Source: Planococcus sp. MSAK28401 (lineage in GTDB: Bacteria > Bacillota > Bacilli > Bacillales_A > Planococcaceae). Taken from it: a stretch of DNA of 64,000 nt. A model generated the notes under the pieces. It searched no databases. It was not told where the DNA came from and saw nothing but the letters and a program-made list of their open reading frames with translations. Numbering within the stretch: the first letter of the stretch is position 1; each line of letters starts with the position of its first letter. The position numbers and the translations under genes were made by a program. The stretch is taken from assembly GCF_018283455.1 (NCBI RefSeq), contig NZ_JAAMTH010000001.1:3453501-3517500 (forward strand), given 5' to 3'. Shown here piece after piece: positions 54,684-64,000 of the stretch.

Positions 54684-56004
54684 GCTTCACGCCTCCTACT
54701 GATTCGTCAGATAGCCGTGTCCAGTTGCCATTTGCTTTATAATACCAAGCCGGTTGGAACGTGATCAATTGACCGTCTTCACTGCGAGTCAGCTCATAGC
54801 CAATCGTCACCGCTTCAATCGTCGATAGATCCGTATCAAGGCGCGACAAAGCTTTCAGAACGGCTTCGCCTGACGTCATTTCGACGGTGCGGGTTTCTGC
54901 GACTGAATCGCGGAAATAAGTCGGCCGGCTATAGCGGAATGCCTGCTCGATGCCGTCACTGATGCCCCATTCGACGTCTAGGCTCACGGCCATCGTATTG
55001 CTAAAGACCGGCAAGCCGTCGAAAAACAATTGATAACTGATCTGCTGATTGACCGATTTCATGCCGAAATACACGTATTGGTCGGTCCAGCCGCCGTGTT
55101 CATTAACGAAATTAATCGAGTTGAACACTAGGTCGGACGGGATCGCCGGGTCGGAGGTTTCGGCTTTCGGCTGTACATAATTGATGCTTTTCTGGCCGTC
55201 CAATTCGCGCATGATGGCCCCCGACTCATCGGTGAATTCCTCGCTCTGCAGGTCTCCTGCAAACTGTGAGGTCGGGCTGTCCATGATGGCATCTGCAAAT
55301 GTAGAGGCCGGGGTCTCGCCCAGCAAATAATTAAAAGCTGTCTTCTCGATCGGACCTTCCGGCACATAGACCGGCAGTGTGCCGATGTCAGGATCCGTGA
55401 CGTAACGGTCGTACTCTTCGGATGACTGCACGTAGTCGCCGCGGAACTCGATCAGCTCAGCGTCCGATACTTGTGCTTCGTAAACCCGGCCGGAGCCAGT
55501 GTTGATAAAATAAATGACAGGGTCGGGATTTTCCTCTGTCCCCCATTCGACTACGACCCGGTTAAAGGTCGATTCCGGCAAATTAGTGTCGGAAATATCC
55601 ATGATGATGTCAAACACAGGAAACGGCACAGCCCCTGGATAATACAACACGGTGCGTCCCGGTTCTTGTAAATACTGCTTGAGTACCTCTGTCCCCGCTT
55701 CTTCTTCAAATAGCTGGACGTCGGAAATCTCCCATTGCTGGATCGTGTCCAACATCGTTTCAATTTCGGTTTGTGAGAAAGTGCCGGTCACTTCGTCTTC
55801 GTGATGATACAGCACTTTTACGGGCCTCACGACTTCCTCTGCACTGCGCTTGTCACCGATTGATACATCATCCACTTGCGTGGGCGTTTCAAGCTCCTCA
55901 AGCTTTGGGGTGAATGTCCAAATGGTGAAAGTCAGTGCCAGGCTAAGAAAAATCAAAATAAACAAGGCAACGGATTTTACATGCTCCAAGTATTTCAATC
56001 CCAT
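54670..56004 (-). CDS. walH: WalK-regulating membrane protein WalH (YycH)
   Basis: 444 residues. N-terminal helix LEHVKSVALFILIFLSLALTFTIWTFTP, then the extracellular YycH domains (YLQEPGRTVLYYPGAVPFPVFDIIMDISD; QSLTDQ-like elements). It forms a complex with WalI and WalK. ATG at 56004 overlaps the walK stop (55995), implying translational coupling. Confidence 0.93.
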   Translation of the reverse strand: MGLKYLEHVKSVALFILIFLSLALTFTIWTFTPKLEELETPTQVDDVSIGDKRSAEEVVRPVKVLYHHEDEVTGTFSQTEIETMLDTIQQWEISDVQLFEEEAGTEVLKQYLQEPGRTVLYYPGAVPFPVFDIIMDISDTNLPESTFNRVVVEWGTEENPDPVIYFINTGSGRVYEAQVSDAELIEFRGDYVQSSEEYDRYVTDPDIGTLPVYVPEGPIEKTAFNYLLGETPASTFADAIMDSPTSQFAGDLQSEEFTDESGAIMRELDGQKSINYVQPKAETSDPAIPSDLVFNSINFVNEHGGWTDQYVYFGMKSVNQQISYQLFFDGLPVFSNTMAVSLDVEWGISDGIEQAFRYSRPTYFRDSVAETRTVEMTSGEAVLKALSRLDTDLSTIEAVTIGYELTRSEDGQLITFQPAWYYKANGNWTRLSDESVGGVKLGLE

Positions 56005-57821
56005 TCACCTCCATCATCAATTTCATATGGCAAGGTGAAATGAATCGAAGTCCCTTTGCCGTAACGGCTTTGCGCCCAAATTCTGCCGCCGTGGGCATTG
56101 ATCATTTCCTTCGAAATGGCAAGGCCTAGACCCGTACCGCCCATTGCACGTGAACGTGCGCGGTCGACACGGTAGAAGCGGTCAAAAATGCGCTCGACGT
56201 TTTCTTTCGGGATGCCCATTCCTTCGTCGCTGATCGAAACGAGCAACTCGCCTTCTTTCTCGCGGACAGAAAAGCGAACTTTTCCGCCTTCCGGAGAATA
56301 CTTCAAAGCATTGGAAATGATATTATCGATGACTTGCGTCAATTTATCGGTATCGATTTCCACGAAGTACTGCGATTTCGGCACTTTGCGCTCGAACGAT
56401 ACATTCTGGGATTTCGACATTTCAAAGCGGTCGATGATGCGGTTAAAGAACACGCCGAATTCCACCATTTCGCGGCTTAAATCCGCTTCGCTCGAATCCA
56501 TCTTCGACAATTTCAGCAAATCGTTGACGAGGCGGATCATCCGCTCGGTTTCGGTCTGCGTGACGTTGAGGAAATTCGGTGCGAGATCCGGATCCTGCCA
56601 AGCACCGTCAGCGAGCGCCTCCAAATAACTGCGCATCGTTGTAAGCGGTGTCCGCAGTTCATGCGATACGTTCGCCACAAACTCGCGGCGCTCCATGTCA
56701 ATCTTCTCCTGCTCCGTATTATCGTGTAGGACGGCGATCAAGCCGTTGACAAACCCGGTCTCTTTTTGAATGACCGAGAAAGTCGTGCGCAATAGCGTCG
56801 CTTGATCTTGTGAACTGATGTCCAGCGTAATCGCATCGCGCATATCGATTAAATCTTCGAATGTATAGGATTCATCAAGTCCAAGCACCGTCGTGACCGG
56901 ACGGTTGATAACTGTTTCACGTGAAACATTCAGTAAGTGCAAGGCCGGTTCGTTAATTAAGATGATGCGCCCTCTGCGGTCGGTCGAAAGTACGCCGTCC
57001 GTCATATTGGCAAGCACCGAAGCGAGTTTGCGCCGCTCACTTTCCGTTGACTGCTGGGATTCCTGCAGCCGATTCGTCAAATGGTTGAATGCACGGGCAA
57101 GCTGGCCGATTTCATCTTCACTGTAAACGCGGACTTTGCGCGAGAAATTGCCTTTTGCCATCGCCTGCGCTTGCCTGCGCATATCGGCAATCGGCCGTGA
57201 AATTGTCTGGGCGACCAATACGCCAAGCACGGCCGTGATGACCAAAGCAATGGCGGTACCGCCTGCCAAAATGGAGTTGATGGTGTCCATTTGGTCATAG
57301 ACATTCTCGACTTCCGCTTTCACATACAGTGTACCGAGCATTTCGCCCCCCACCGCCGTGATTGGCAAGGTTCGGACCCACACCCGCTCTTCTAGGCTTC
57401 TGTCTATATACGTTTGCGTGAGCAACGTCTCCCCGATGATGGAGCGGCGGATCTGGTCATCTGTCGAACGCTGGCCGACGAGCGACTGGTTCTCGCCCAA
57501 GGAAGTTGCCAAAATCCGGTAACGATTATCGACTACGCGGATTTCAATGATATCCTGCGAATTAAAATTAGAAAGGACCGACCGAAGGCTCTGCTCGACT
57601 GTCAGGTCCTCGTCTGTCCGGTTGCGGATCATCTCTTCGCGGACGCTGAACTCAATGATTTCCATCCGGTCTTCAATCGAATCCTCGAAATTTCCGCGCA
57701 GCGTTTGTTCGAGCTGTTCGGAAAAATAAAGGCCGATGATCTGCATCGCCAGCAAGATCAGCAAAATATAAATCAATACAAATTTCACATGAATCGACTT
57801 AAAAAAACTGGTTTTCAGCAT
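55995..57821 (-). CDS. walK: Essential cell-wall sensor histidine kinase WalK
   Basis: 608 residues. Two membrane helices (~12-32 and ~183-205) flank an extracellular Cache/PAS sensor. Then HAMP (SRPIADMRRQAQAMAKGNFSRKVRVYSEDEIGQLARAFN), an intracellular PAS (VLSTDRRGRIILINEPALHLLNVSRE), PAC-like region, HisKA with phospho-His in FVANVSHELRTPLTTMRSYLEAL, and the ATPase domain (NIISNALKYSPEGG, DEGMGIPKENVERIFDRFYRVD, GTGLGLAISKEMI). It controls peptidoglycan remodelling genes through WalR. Five bases after walR. Confidence 0.97.
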   Translation of the reverse strand: MLKTSFFKSIHVKFVLIYILLILLAMQIIGLYFSEQLEQTLRGNFEDSIEDRMEIIEFSVREEMIRNRTDEDLTVEQSLRSVLSNFNSQDIIEIRVVDNRYRILATSLGENQSLVGQRSTDDQIRRSIIGETLLTQTYIDRSLEERVWVRTLPITAVGGEMLGTLYVKAEVENVYDQMDTINSILAGGTAIALVITAVLGVLVAQTISRPIADMRRQAQAMAKGNFSRKVRVYSEDEIGQLARAFNHLTNRLQESQQSTESERRKLASVLANMTDGVLSTDRRGRIILINEPALHLLNVSRETVINRPVTTVLGLDESYTFEDLIDMRDAITLDISSQDQATLLRTTFSVIQKETGFVNGLIAVLHDNTEQEKIDMERREFVANVSHELRTPLTTMRSYLEALADGAWQDPDLAPNFLNVTQTETERMIRLVNDLLKLSKMDSSEADLSREMVEFGVFFNRIIDRFEMSKSQNVSFERKVPKSQYFVEIDTDKLTQVIDNIISNALKYSPEGGKVRFSVREKEGELLVSISDEGMGIPKENVERIFDRFYRVDRARSRAMGGTGLGLAISKEMINAHGGRIWAQSRYGKGTSIHFTLPYEIDDGGEWD

Positions 57822-57826
57822 TCAGC

Positions 57827-58534
57827 CTACTCCTGTTCAGGGTTCCGCAGGTAGTAGCCGACGCCGCGACGCGTCACGATCCACGCTGGGTGACTCGGAT
57901 TGTCTTCGATTTTTTCACGCAAGCGGCGAATCGTGACGTCCACTGTCCGCACATCGCCGAAATAATCATAACCCCATACCGTCTGCAGCAAATGCTCGCG
58001 CGTCATGACTTGCCCGATATGCTTCGCCAAATAATGCAAAAGCTCGAACTCGCGATGCGTCAATTCGATCGTCTCTTCGCGCTTCAACACCAAATACGCA
58101 TCCGGCTGGATCGTCAACGACCCGACCTGAATATCGTTCGATCCTACACCTTCCTCTTCTGCCGGCACAACATTCTGGCGCCGCAGATTCGCTTTGACAC
58201 GCGCAATCAATTCACGCGTCGAGAATGGCTTCGTCACATAATCATCCGCTCCGAGCTCAAGCCCCAGCACTTTGTCGATCTCTGAGTCTTTCGCCGTCAG
58301 CATGATAATCGGAAAATCGAATTTCTTGCGCACTTCGCGGCATACTTCCATGCCGTCGCGGTTCGGCAGCATGATGTCGAGCAGCATCAAGTCCGGCTGA
58401 ATTTCTTCTGCCACTTTGATCGCCTCGTCGCCGTCATAAGCCACTACCACATTAAAGCCTTCTTTTTTCAAATTAAATTGCAGGATATCTGCAATTGGCT
58501 TTTCATCATCCACAACCAATATTGTTTTATTCAT
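57827..58534 (-). CDS. walR: Essential cell-wall response regulator WalR
   Basis: 235 residues, OmpR/PhoB family. Phospho-acceptor Asp53 in [31 protein letters not shown] at the receiver end, and the winged helix [74 protein letters not shown]. It is nearly identical in pattern to Bacillus/Staphylococcus WalR and is essential there. First gene of walRKHIJ. ATG at 58534 after GGGGGAGAAGATAG. Confidence 0.98.
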   Translation of the reverse strand: MNKTILVVDDEKPIADILQFNLKKEGFNVVVAYDGDEAIKVAEEIQPDLMLLDIMLPNRDGMEVCREVRKKFDFPIIMLTAKDSEIDKVLGLELGADDYVTKPFSTRELIARVKANLRRQNVVPAEEEGVGSNDIQVGSLTIQPDAYLVLKREETIELTHREFELLHYLAKHIGQVMTREHLLQTVWGYDYFGDVRTVDVTIRRLREKIEDNPSHPAWIVTRRGVGYYLRNPEQE

Positions 58535-58724
58535 CTATCTTCTCCCCCTCTGCTTCCCAATTGTTCCACATGTACACAGCCGTTTTGACATTCTTTGCTA
58601 TCCTTTACTTTATCATTATTTCAAGCATTTCGCACCTTTGATAGTCACAGCGGGGCTCAGCAGCGCCCGTTTCTAGAGGCGTGAGAGCCTGACGATTGTT
58701 TGCTTTCTTGGTGGGGCATGAAGG

Positions 58725-59460
58725 AAGATAGCTAGAGTTTGCTTGTGGAAAATGTTTTTGCGTTGTATTTTTGCTTCAGCTTCGTATTCGCCGCCTCGCT
58801 TTGGGTTGGCCTTTCGCCATAAGCCAGGAAAATCCCCTGTCTTATGGCGTCGGCTCACCCTTGTCGCTCGGCGGCTTGGAGATTTCATTGATTCGGATGC
58901 GTTTAAATAGATCTGCTTCTTTAGCTAGTTGCCGGCTAGTGGGGGAATCGCTTCCCGGGAAATATATTAGAAGATAGCGGGAGTTTGCGTGTTGAACTAT
59001 TTCTGCATTCTACTTTTTCTTCCTCTTATTATTCGCCGCCTTGCTTTGGGTTGGCCTCTTGCCGTAAGCCAGGAAGAGCATCTGTCTTACGGCGTCGGCT
59101 CACCCTTGGCGCCGGGCGGCTTGGTGATTTCGTTGATTGGCGTATGTTTAATCAAATCTGCTTCTGTACGAGTTGCCGGCTAGTGGGGGAATCGCTTCCC
59201 GGGAAATATATTAGAAGATAGCGGGAGTTTGCGTGTCGAACTATTTCTGCATTCTGCTTATGGTTCAGTTTAGTAGTCGCCGCCCTGCTTTGGGTCGGCC
59301 TCTCGCTGTAAGCTAGGAAGTACATCTGTCTTACTACTTCGGCTCACCCTTGTCGCTCGGCGGCTTGGAGATTTCATTGAGTTGAGTGCGTTTAAACAGA
59401 TCTACTTCTTTACCCAGTTGCCGGCTAGTGGAGGAATCGCTTCTCGAGAGGCGGCATCTG
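58725..59460. repeat. Three tandem ~245-bp structured repeats between walR and purA
   Basis: Units begin with AAGATAGC at 58725, 58971 and 59215 (periods 246 and 244). Each ends near GCCGGCTAGTGGxGGAATCGCTTC. In each, GCCGCC ... GGCGGC encloses a smaller hairpin: GCCATAAG/CTTATGGC (unit 1, 58816-58823 and 58841-58848), GCCGTAAG/CTTACGGC (unit 2), and GCTGTAAG/CTTACTAC (unit 3, weak). The 3' palindrome is TTCCCGGGAA in units 1 and 2 and TCTCGAGA in unit 3. Units differ at many positions but the stems of units 1-2 and the palindromes of units 2-3 keep pairing. Short ORFs in the units are not conserved. The whole 1.1-kb walR-purA gap has no gene. Confidence 0.88.
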
Positions 59461-59628
59461 ACACATAGGTTCTTGAAGCAAATAACTTGTTGGAAGATGA
59501 GAGCTGAAAAAAGACGAAAAACTTATGATTTTCGCCTTTTTTCTCTATTTCCTATGACCTTGTTGTCATAAACATCATATAAGCGCACAAGACGGCTTTT
59601 TCATTTATGGCGAATTTGTAGCAAACGC

Positions 59629-59669
59629 AAAAAAAGCCACTGCCCTCTTGAAAAAAGAGGCAGTGGCTT
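59629..59669 (-). terminator. Terminator of purA
   Basis: Minus strand AAGCCACTGCCTCTT ... AAGAGGGCAGTGGCTTTTTTT, a 15-bp stem with one bulge and seven T, 13 bp after the purA stop. Confidence 0.92.
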
Positions 59670-59681
59670 GTGGGTAGTTGA

Positions 59682-60968
59682 TTAACGCCAAACGCTTTTG
59701 ACGATGTTTGTTTGGTTGCGGTCAGGTCCGACAGAGAAAATCGAGATCTGGACACCGGTCAATTGCGAGATACGCTCCAAATAATGGCGCGCGTTGTCCG
59801 GCAATTCATCCAATGATTTGCACGATGTAACGTCTTCAGACCAGCCTGGCATTTCTTCGTAGACCGGTTCGCAGTCTGCGAGCATGCGCAAGTTTGCTGG
59901 GTATTCTGTGATCAACTCGCCTTGGTAACGGTAAGCCGTACAGATCTTCACCGTGTCGAGACCCGTCAAGACGTCGATCGAGTTGACGGTCAAATCCGTC
60001 AATCCGCTGACACGTCTTGCATGGCGAACAACCACGCTGTCGAACCAGCCGATGCGGCGTGGACGGCCTGTTGTGGTGCCGAATTCCTTGCCGACTGTGC
60101 GAATCTTATCGCCGATTTCATCGAATAATTCAGTCGGGAATGGGCCGTCGCCGACACGTGATGTGTAAGCTTTGCAGACGCCGATGACGTGTGAAATATT
60201 CGTCGGGCCCACTCCTGCGCCGATCGTGACACCGCCCGCTACCGGGTTGGATGACGTGACGAACGGATACGTACCTTGGTCGATATCAAGCATGACGCCT
60301 TGTGCGCCTTCGAACAAGACGCGGCGGCCGGCATCAAATGCATCGTTCAGCACTTTCGATGTATCGGTCACGTATTTCGCGATTTCCTGTCCGTATTGGT
60401 AATACTCTTCCATGATTTCTTCGACTGTGAAGCCCTCTGTTTCATAGAATTTCTCGAACATGCGGTTTTTCTCTTTCAAGTTCATCCGCAATTTCTCTTC
60501 GAACACGACATGGTCCAGCAGGTCCGCCATGCGGATGCCGACGCGCGCTGCTTTGTCCATATACGCAGGCCCGATGCCTTTGCCGGTCGTGCCGATCTTG
60601 TTCGCGCCGCGGCGCGTTTCTTCCACTTCGTCTTGCTTGATGTGGTAAGGCAAGATGATGTGCGCGCGGTTTGAGATGCGCAAGTTCTCCGTTGTCACTC
60701 CACGGTCGTGAAGGCCTTTCAGCTCTTGCACAAGCGCTTTCGGGTCGACAACCATGCCGTTGCCGATAACCGATGTTTTATCTTTATAAAAAATCCCCGA
60801 TGGAATCAAATGCAATTTATACGTTTCGCCGCCGAAAATGATTGTGTGGCCGGCGTTGTTCCCGCCTTGGTAACGCGCGATTACTTCTGCGTGTTCCGAC
60901 AGAAAATCCGTGATTTTCCCTTTTCCTTCGTCTCCCCATTGCGTTCCTACTACTACGACTGATGTCAT
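59682..60968 (-). CDS. purA: Adenylosuccinate synthetase
   Basis: 428 residues from the ATG at 60968 ([19 protein letters not shown]), nine bases after GGAG; a GTG at 60977 overlaps the ribosome site. The GTP/IMP-binding GDEGKGK motif, GNNAGHTI, the catalytic [27 protein letters not shown], and C-terminal [18 protein letters not shown] are all intact. It makes adenylosuccinate from IMP, Asp and GTP, the first step to AMP. Its usual neighbour dnaC precedes it; terminators flank it. Confidence 0.98.
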   Translation of the reverse strand: MTSVVVVGTQWGDEGKGKITDFLSEHAEVIARYQGGNNAGHTIIFGGETYKLHLIPSGIFYKDKTSVIGNGMVVDPKALVQELKGLHDRGVTTENLRISNRAHIILPYHIKQDEVEETRRGANKIGTTGKGIGPAYMDKAARVGIRMADLLDHVVFEEKLRMNLKEKNRMFEKFYETEGFTVEEIMEEYYQYGQEIAKYVTDTSKVLNDAFDAGRRVLFEGAQGVMLDIDQGTYPFVTSSNPVAGGVTIGAGVGPTNISHVIGVCKAYTSRVGDGPFPTELFDEIGDKIRTVGKEFGTTTGRPRRIGWFDSVVVRHARRVSGLTDLTVNSIDVLTGLDTVKICTAYRYQGELITEYPANLRMLADCEPVYEEMPGWSEDVTSCKSLDELPDNARHYLERISQLTGVQISIFSVGPDRNQTNIVKSVWR

Positions 60969-61056
60969 CGTCCGCACCTCCGTTAGGCTTGTCGCCCTGT
61001 TTCAAACAGTCTTTATTGTATCAATAGAGCGCCTTGGCGTCAATATGAAATCAAAG

Positions 61057-61102
61057 AAAACACGAACATCAAAATGCATGAGCGCATTTAATGTTCGTGT
61101 TT
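61057..61102 (-). terminator. Terminator after the dnaC/dnaB gene
   Basis: AACACGAACATTAAATGCGC ... GCATTTTGATGTTCGTGTTTTCTTT on the minus strand; a ~17-bp stem with one mismatch, 10 bp after the stop. Confidence 0.8.
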
Positions 61103-61112
61103 AATAGATGCT

Positions 61113-62468
61113 TTAGAAATCGCCGCCGCCTTCTTGGTCAGCCCAATCGATGGTGACGAACTTATTGTACTCCTTCACAAACGCCAGCTTGACGGTGCCG
61201 GTCGGGCCGTTCCGCTGTTTGGCGATGATGATTTCAATCATGTTCTGGTCTTCGGTTTCTTTGTCGTAATAATCTTCACGGTATAAAAACGACACGATAT
61301 CGGCATCTTGCTCAATCGATCCGGATTCACGCAAATCGGACATCATCGGCCGTTTGTCCTGCCGCTGCTCAACCCCACGGGACAGCTGCGACAAGGCGAT
61401 GACCGGGACTTCAAGTTCACGTGCCAGGCCTTTCAATGAACGGGAAATATCGGATACTTCCTGCTGGCGGTTTTCGCCGGCCTTGCCGGGTCCTTGGATC
61501 AGCTGCAAATAATCGATCATGATCATGCCGAGGCCGTATTCCTGCTTGAGGCGGCGGCATTTCGCGCGGATATCGTTAACGCGGATACCTGGCGTATCAT
61601 CGATGAAAATGCCGGCATTCGATAAACTGCCCATTGCCATCGTCAGCTTGCGCCAGTCTTCATTCTGGAGCGCACCTGTACGCATGACTTGGGCGTCGAT
61701 ATTGCCTTCTGCGCAGAGCATCCGCATGACGAGCTGCTCTGCCCCCATCTCCAAACTGAAGATCGCGACATTTTCTTCGGTTTTCGTCGCGACGTTTTGC
61801 GCGACGTTGAGCGCGAAGGCCGTCTTACCGACGGACGGGCGGGCAGCAACAATGATCAGATCGTTGCGCTGAAAGCCCGCTGTTACTTTGTCCAAATCGC
61901 GAAAACCGGTCGGAATGCCGGTAACATCGCCTTTGCGTGTATGCAAGAGTTCGATATTGTCGTAAGTTTTCACCAAGACATCTTTGATATGGATAAAGTC
62001 GCCTGCATTTTTGCGGCTCGACACTTCCATCATTTTCTTTTCCGCTTCGGCAAGTAAAGCCTCCACTTCGTCTTCACGCGTAAAGCCGTCTTCGACGATT
62101 GTGGTGGCCACTCGGATGAGGCGGCGCAATAAAGCTTTCTCTTCCACGATATGGGCGTAATGCCCAACGTTTGCGGCTGTCGGCACCGCATTGGCAATCT
62201 CGGTCAGATACGATAGGCCGCCGACATCTTCCAGCTCTTTCTTGACCGATAGCTCTTCTGTCACCGTGACCAAGTCCACCGCTTTGCCGCGGTCCGTCAA
62301 ATCGATCATCGTCTGGAAAATCTTCTGATGGGCGACGCGGTAGAAATCTTCCGGCATGACGATTTCCGCTACGGAAACCAGTGCCTGTGGCTCCAGGAAA
62401 ATAGCTCCGATGACGGATTGCTCGGCTTCCTGGTTATGCGGCGGGACGCGGTCAATCGATTCGTTCAT
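61113..62468 (-). CDS. dnaC: Replicative DNA helicase (DnaB family, named DnaC in Bacillus)
   Basis: 451 residues. N-terminal DnaG-binding domain (DRVPPHNQEAEQSVIGAIFLEPQAL) and a RecA-like C-terminal domain with Walker A ARPSVGKTAFALN, the arginine-finger region, and Walker B-type GLGMIMIDYLQLI. PMMSDLRESGSIEQDADIVSFLYREDYY is a DnaB signature. It forms the hexameric ring helicase of the replisome. ATG at 62468, 11 bp after rplI; same operon. Confidence 0.97.
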   Translation of the reverse strand: MNESIDRVPPHNQEAEQSVIGAIFLEPQALVSVAEIVMPEDFYRVAHQKIFQTMIDLTDRGKAVDLVTVTEELSVKKELEDVGGLSYLTEIANAVPTAANVGHYAHIVEEKALLRRLIRVATTIVEDGFTREDEVEALLAEAEKKMMEVSSRKNAGDFIHIKDVLVKTYDNIELLHTRKGDVTGIPTGFRDLDKVTAGFQRNDLIIVAARPSVGKTAFALNVAQNVATKTEENVAIFSLEMGAEQLVMRMLCAEGNIDAQVMRTGALQNEDWRKLTMAMGSLSNAGIFIDDTPGIRVNDIRAKCRRLKQEYGLGMIMIDYLQLIQGPGKAGENRQQEVSDISRSLKGLARELEVPVIALSQLSRGVEQRQDKRPMMSDLRESGSIEQDADIVSFLYREDYYDKETEDQNMIEIIIAKQRNGPTGTVKLAFVKEYNKFVTIDWADQEGGGDF

Positions 62469-62479
62469 ATCTATTCCCC

Positions 62480-62929
62480 TTACGCTTCTTCAGTAACGTG
62501 CACACGCAATGTCGCGGTTACATCGTGATGCAATTTCACCGGCACATTCGTATAGCCAAGCGCGCGGATTGCGTCGTCGAGCTCCATTTTGCGCTTGTCG
62601 ATTTTATGGCCATGGGTCTTTTCAAGTTCTTTCGCTATTTGCTTGGTCGTGATCGAGCCGAACAAGCGCCCGTCATCACCGGATTTCGCTGTCAGTTCAA
62701 TCGTTAAAGCTTCAAGTTTTTCTTTCAGCTCTTTCGCTTCATTCAATTCCTGCTCGACTTCCTTTTCCTGCTTCTTCTGCTGGCCGGCGAGTTTGCTCAT
62801 CGCTGCCTGGTCAGCTTCTACAGCCAAGTTGTTTTTCAACAGGAAGTTATTCGCGTAGCCGTCCGCTACGTTTTTAATATCGCCTTTTTTACCTACATTT
62901 TTTACGTCTTTCAAGAAAATTACTTTCAT
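62480..62929 (-). CDS. rplI: 50S ribosomal protein bL9
   Basis: 149 residues, standard length. The conserved N-terminal domain [36 protein letters not shown], central helix, and C-terminal domain with [13 protein letters not shown] match bL9. It binds the L1 stalk region of 23S rRNA. The ATG overlaps the gdpP stop (ATGA), so translation is coupled. Confidence 0.98.
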   Translation of the reverse strand: MKVIFLKDVKNVGKKGDIKNVADGYANNFLLKNNLAVEADQAAMSKLAGQQKKQEKEVEQELNEAKELKEKLEALTIELTAKSGDDGRLFGSITTKQIAKELEKTHGHKIDKRKMELDDAIRALGYTNVPVKLHHDVTATLRVHVTEEA

Positions 62930-64000
62930 TCTTCAGATCCTCCTCTATCGTTTTCGGTTAATACAGTCTTCAATTGCCCGACCGCTTCTTCAAGGCTTGC
63001 ATCCGGCATTTGCGTAGCCGCGTTCGTTAAATGGCCGCCGCCGCCGAGATTTTCCATCACGACCTGCACGTTGACTTCGCCGAGCGAACGGGCACTGATG
63101 CCTACGCCGCCTTCTGTGCGTTCTGCGATGACGAACGACGCGTTGACGTCTTTCATCGTCAGCAAGATGTCCGCCGTCTGGGCGATCAGCACAGGGCTGT
63201 AGATACGCCCTGGCTCGCCTTTTGCGATGGCAATGCCGTCGCCGACGAACTCGACGCTTTGGACGATTTTCGCCCGTTCGATATACGTCTCGAGGTCTTC
63301 TTTCAATAAGCGCTGCACGAGCACCGTATCGGCACCGTTCGAGCGCAAGTACGAAGCTGCTTCAAAGGTCCGTGCGCCGGTGCGCAGCGTAAAGCTTTTC
63401 GTGTCGACGATGATTCCGGCGAGCATCGCTGTCGCCTCGAGCATCGTCAATTTTTCGTGTTTCGGCTGGTATTCGATCAATTCGGTCACGAGCTCCGCTG
63501 TAGACGATGCGTACGGCTCCATATAGACGAGCATCGTATTGGTGATGAATTCCTCGCCTCTTCTGTGATGGTCGATCAAGATGACGCGCTCCATGCGCTG
63601 AAGCAATCGTTCGTCAATGACCATCGACGGTTTGTGCGTATCGACCACAACCAGCAAGGAATGCTCGGTCATTTCCGACAATGCCTCTTCCGGAGTAATG
63701 AAACGCTCGAACAAATCCGGATCGCTTTCGATTTCTTCCATCAAGCGCATCACGCTGCGGTCGTATTCGTCAAAATCGATGACGATGCGGCCTTTGACGC
63801 GGTTCATTTCCGCCATTTTGGCAACGCCGACCGCGGCGCCGATCGAGTCCATATCGGGCATTTTATGGCCCATGACAAAGACTTGGTCGCTTTCCTGGAT
63901 CAAGTCGCGAAGCGCATGGGAAATGACGCGTGCGCGCACCCTCGTGCGTTTTTCGACCGGGTTGGTTTTGCCCCCGTAGAACTTGACCTTGCCGCTCGGA
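62926..64000 (-). CDS. gdpP: c-di-AMP phosphodiesterase GdpP, C-terminal part (cut by window edge)
   Basis: The frame is open to the right edge, so the start is outside; at least 357 residues are present. Seen here: the end of the degenerate GGDEF domain ([26 protein letters not shown]), DHH motifs [11 protein letters not shown] and [13 protein letters not shown], and the DHHA1 motif [12 protein letters not shown]. GdpP (YybT) hydrolyses c-di-AMP to pApA at the membrane. Together with the kdp riboswitch and KdpD-Usp in this window, the organism clearly uses c-di-AMP for potassium control. Confidence 0.95.
   Translation of the reverse strand, partial: PSGKVKFYGGKTNPVEKRTRVRARVISHALRDLIQESDQVFVMGHKMPDMDSIGAAVGVAKMAEMNRVKGRIVIDFDEYDRSVMRLMEEIESDPDLFERFITPEEALSEMTEHSLLVVVDTHKPSMVIDERLLQRMERVILIDHHRRGEEFITNTMLVYMEPYASSTAELVTELIEYQPKHEKLTMLEATAMLAGIIVDTKSFTLRTGARTFEAASYLRSNGADTVLVQRLLKEDLETYIERAKIVQSVEFVGDGIAIAKGEPGRIYSPVLIAQTADILLTMKDVNASFVIAERTEGGVGISARSLGEVNVQVVMENLGGGGHLTNAATQMPDASLEEAVGQLKTVLTENDRGGSEE

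Noticed and set aside
58771..59221. Similar 60-78 aa open frames in the tandem repeats (could suggest a repeated small protein)
   Set aside because: The frames shift between units, the similarity is at DNA level only, there are no ribosome sites, and the conserved feature is base pairing.
58725..59460. CRISPR array
   Set aside because: Units are ~245 bp with no short identical repeats or unique spacers and no cas genes.

Overview
The window looks like a chromosomal segment of a moderate-GC Bacillales bacterium, most likely Planococcaceae (Planococcus/Planomicrobium type). That is an inference from gene content and order; no rRNA or other phylogenetic marker is present. The right end carries the origin-proximal cluster gdpP-rplI-dnaC(dnaB)-purA-walRKHIJ-htrA-CxxH/CxxC-rlmH in the order typical of Bacillales. 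All of it is on the minus strand, and gdpP is cut by the right edge. katG is cut by the left edge.

Left to right: (1) katG with PerR-box-like sites and a membrane-linked XRE regulator. (2) A minus-strand potassium operon: an unrecognised 134-aa protein, a 35-aa microprotein, kdpF, kdpA, kdpB, kdpC and a short KdpD without a kinase domain. It is preceded by a clear ydaO-type c-di-AMP riboswitch, with a 133-bp foldback/terminator-like palindrome between riboswitch and first gene. (3) Small regulators and hypotheticals (DUF2294, PadR-DUF4188, Yip1, YdeI-like). (4) Two sulfur-linked uptake operons, each behind an S-box (SAM-I) leader: an oppABCDF-type peptide transporter with a diverged S-box, and a polar amino-acid ABC transporter plus mmuM with a canonical S-box. 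A carboxylesterase sits between them behind nested palindromes. (5) Sarcosine oxidase, a Gfo/Idh/MocA dehydrogenase and ahpCF with a near-consensus PerR box. (6) A deaminase, DUF4317, a cytoplasmic beta-propeller protein, and a pgaC-pgaD-pgaB (icaADB-like) exopolysaccharide operon followed by a lipoprotein gene. (7) An AEC transporter, a 2-hydroxycarboxylate transporter with a cre-like site, an HSL-type esterase, and a CitA/MalK-type two-component system. (8) A mixed accessory stretch: NmrA-like, nucleoside hydrolase, DUF4230, two GNATs, an Imm-5-like protein, an SDR and DUF1846. (9) The origin-proximal block.

Three themes connect the genes. Cyclic di-AMP and potassium: the kdp riboswitch, the KdpD-Usp protein and the c-di-AMP phosphodiesterase GdpP are all here. 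Peroxide defence: katG and ahpCF share PerR-like operators. Sulfur-compound salvage: two S-box leaders with transporters and a homocysteine methyltransferase.

The least explained parts are non-coding. There is a three-copy tandem array of structured ~245-bp units between walR and purA. A dispersed ~130-200 bp hairpin element occurs in three copies whose stems show compensatory changes. A cluster of consensus DnaA boxes lies between rlmH and htrA. The first S-box has an altered core.
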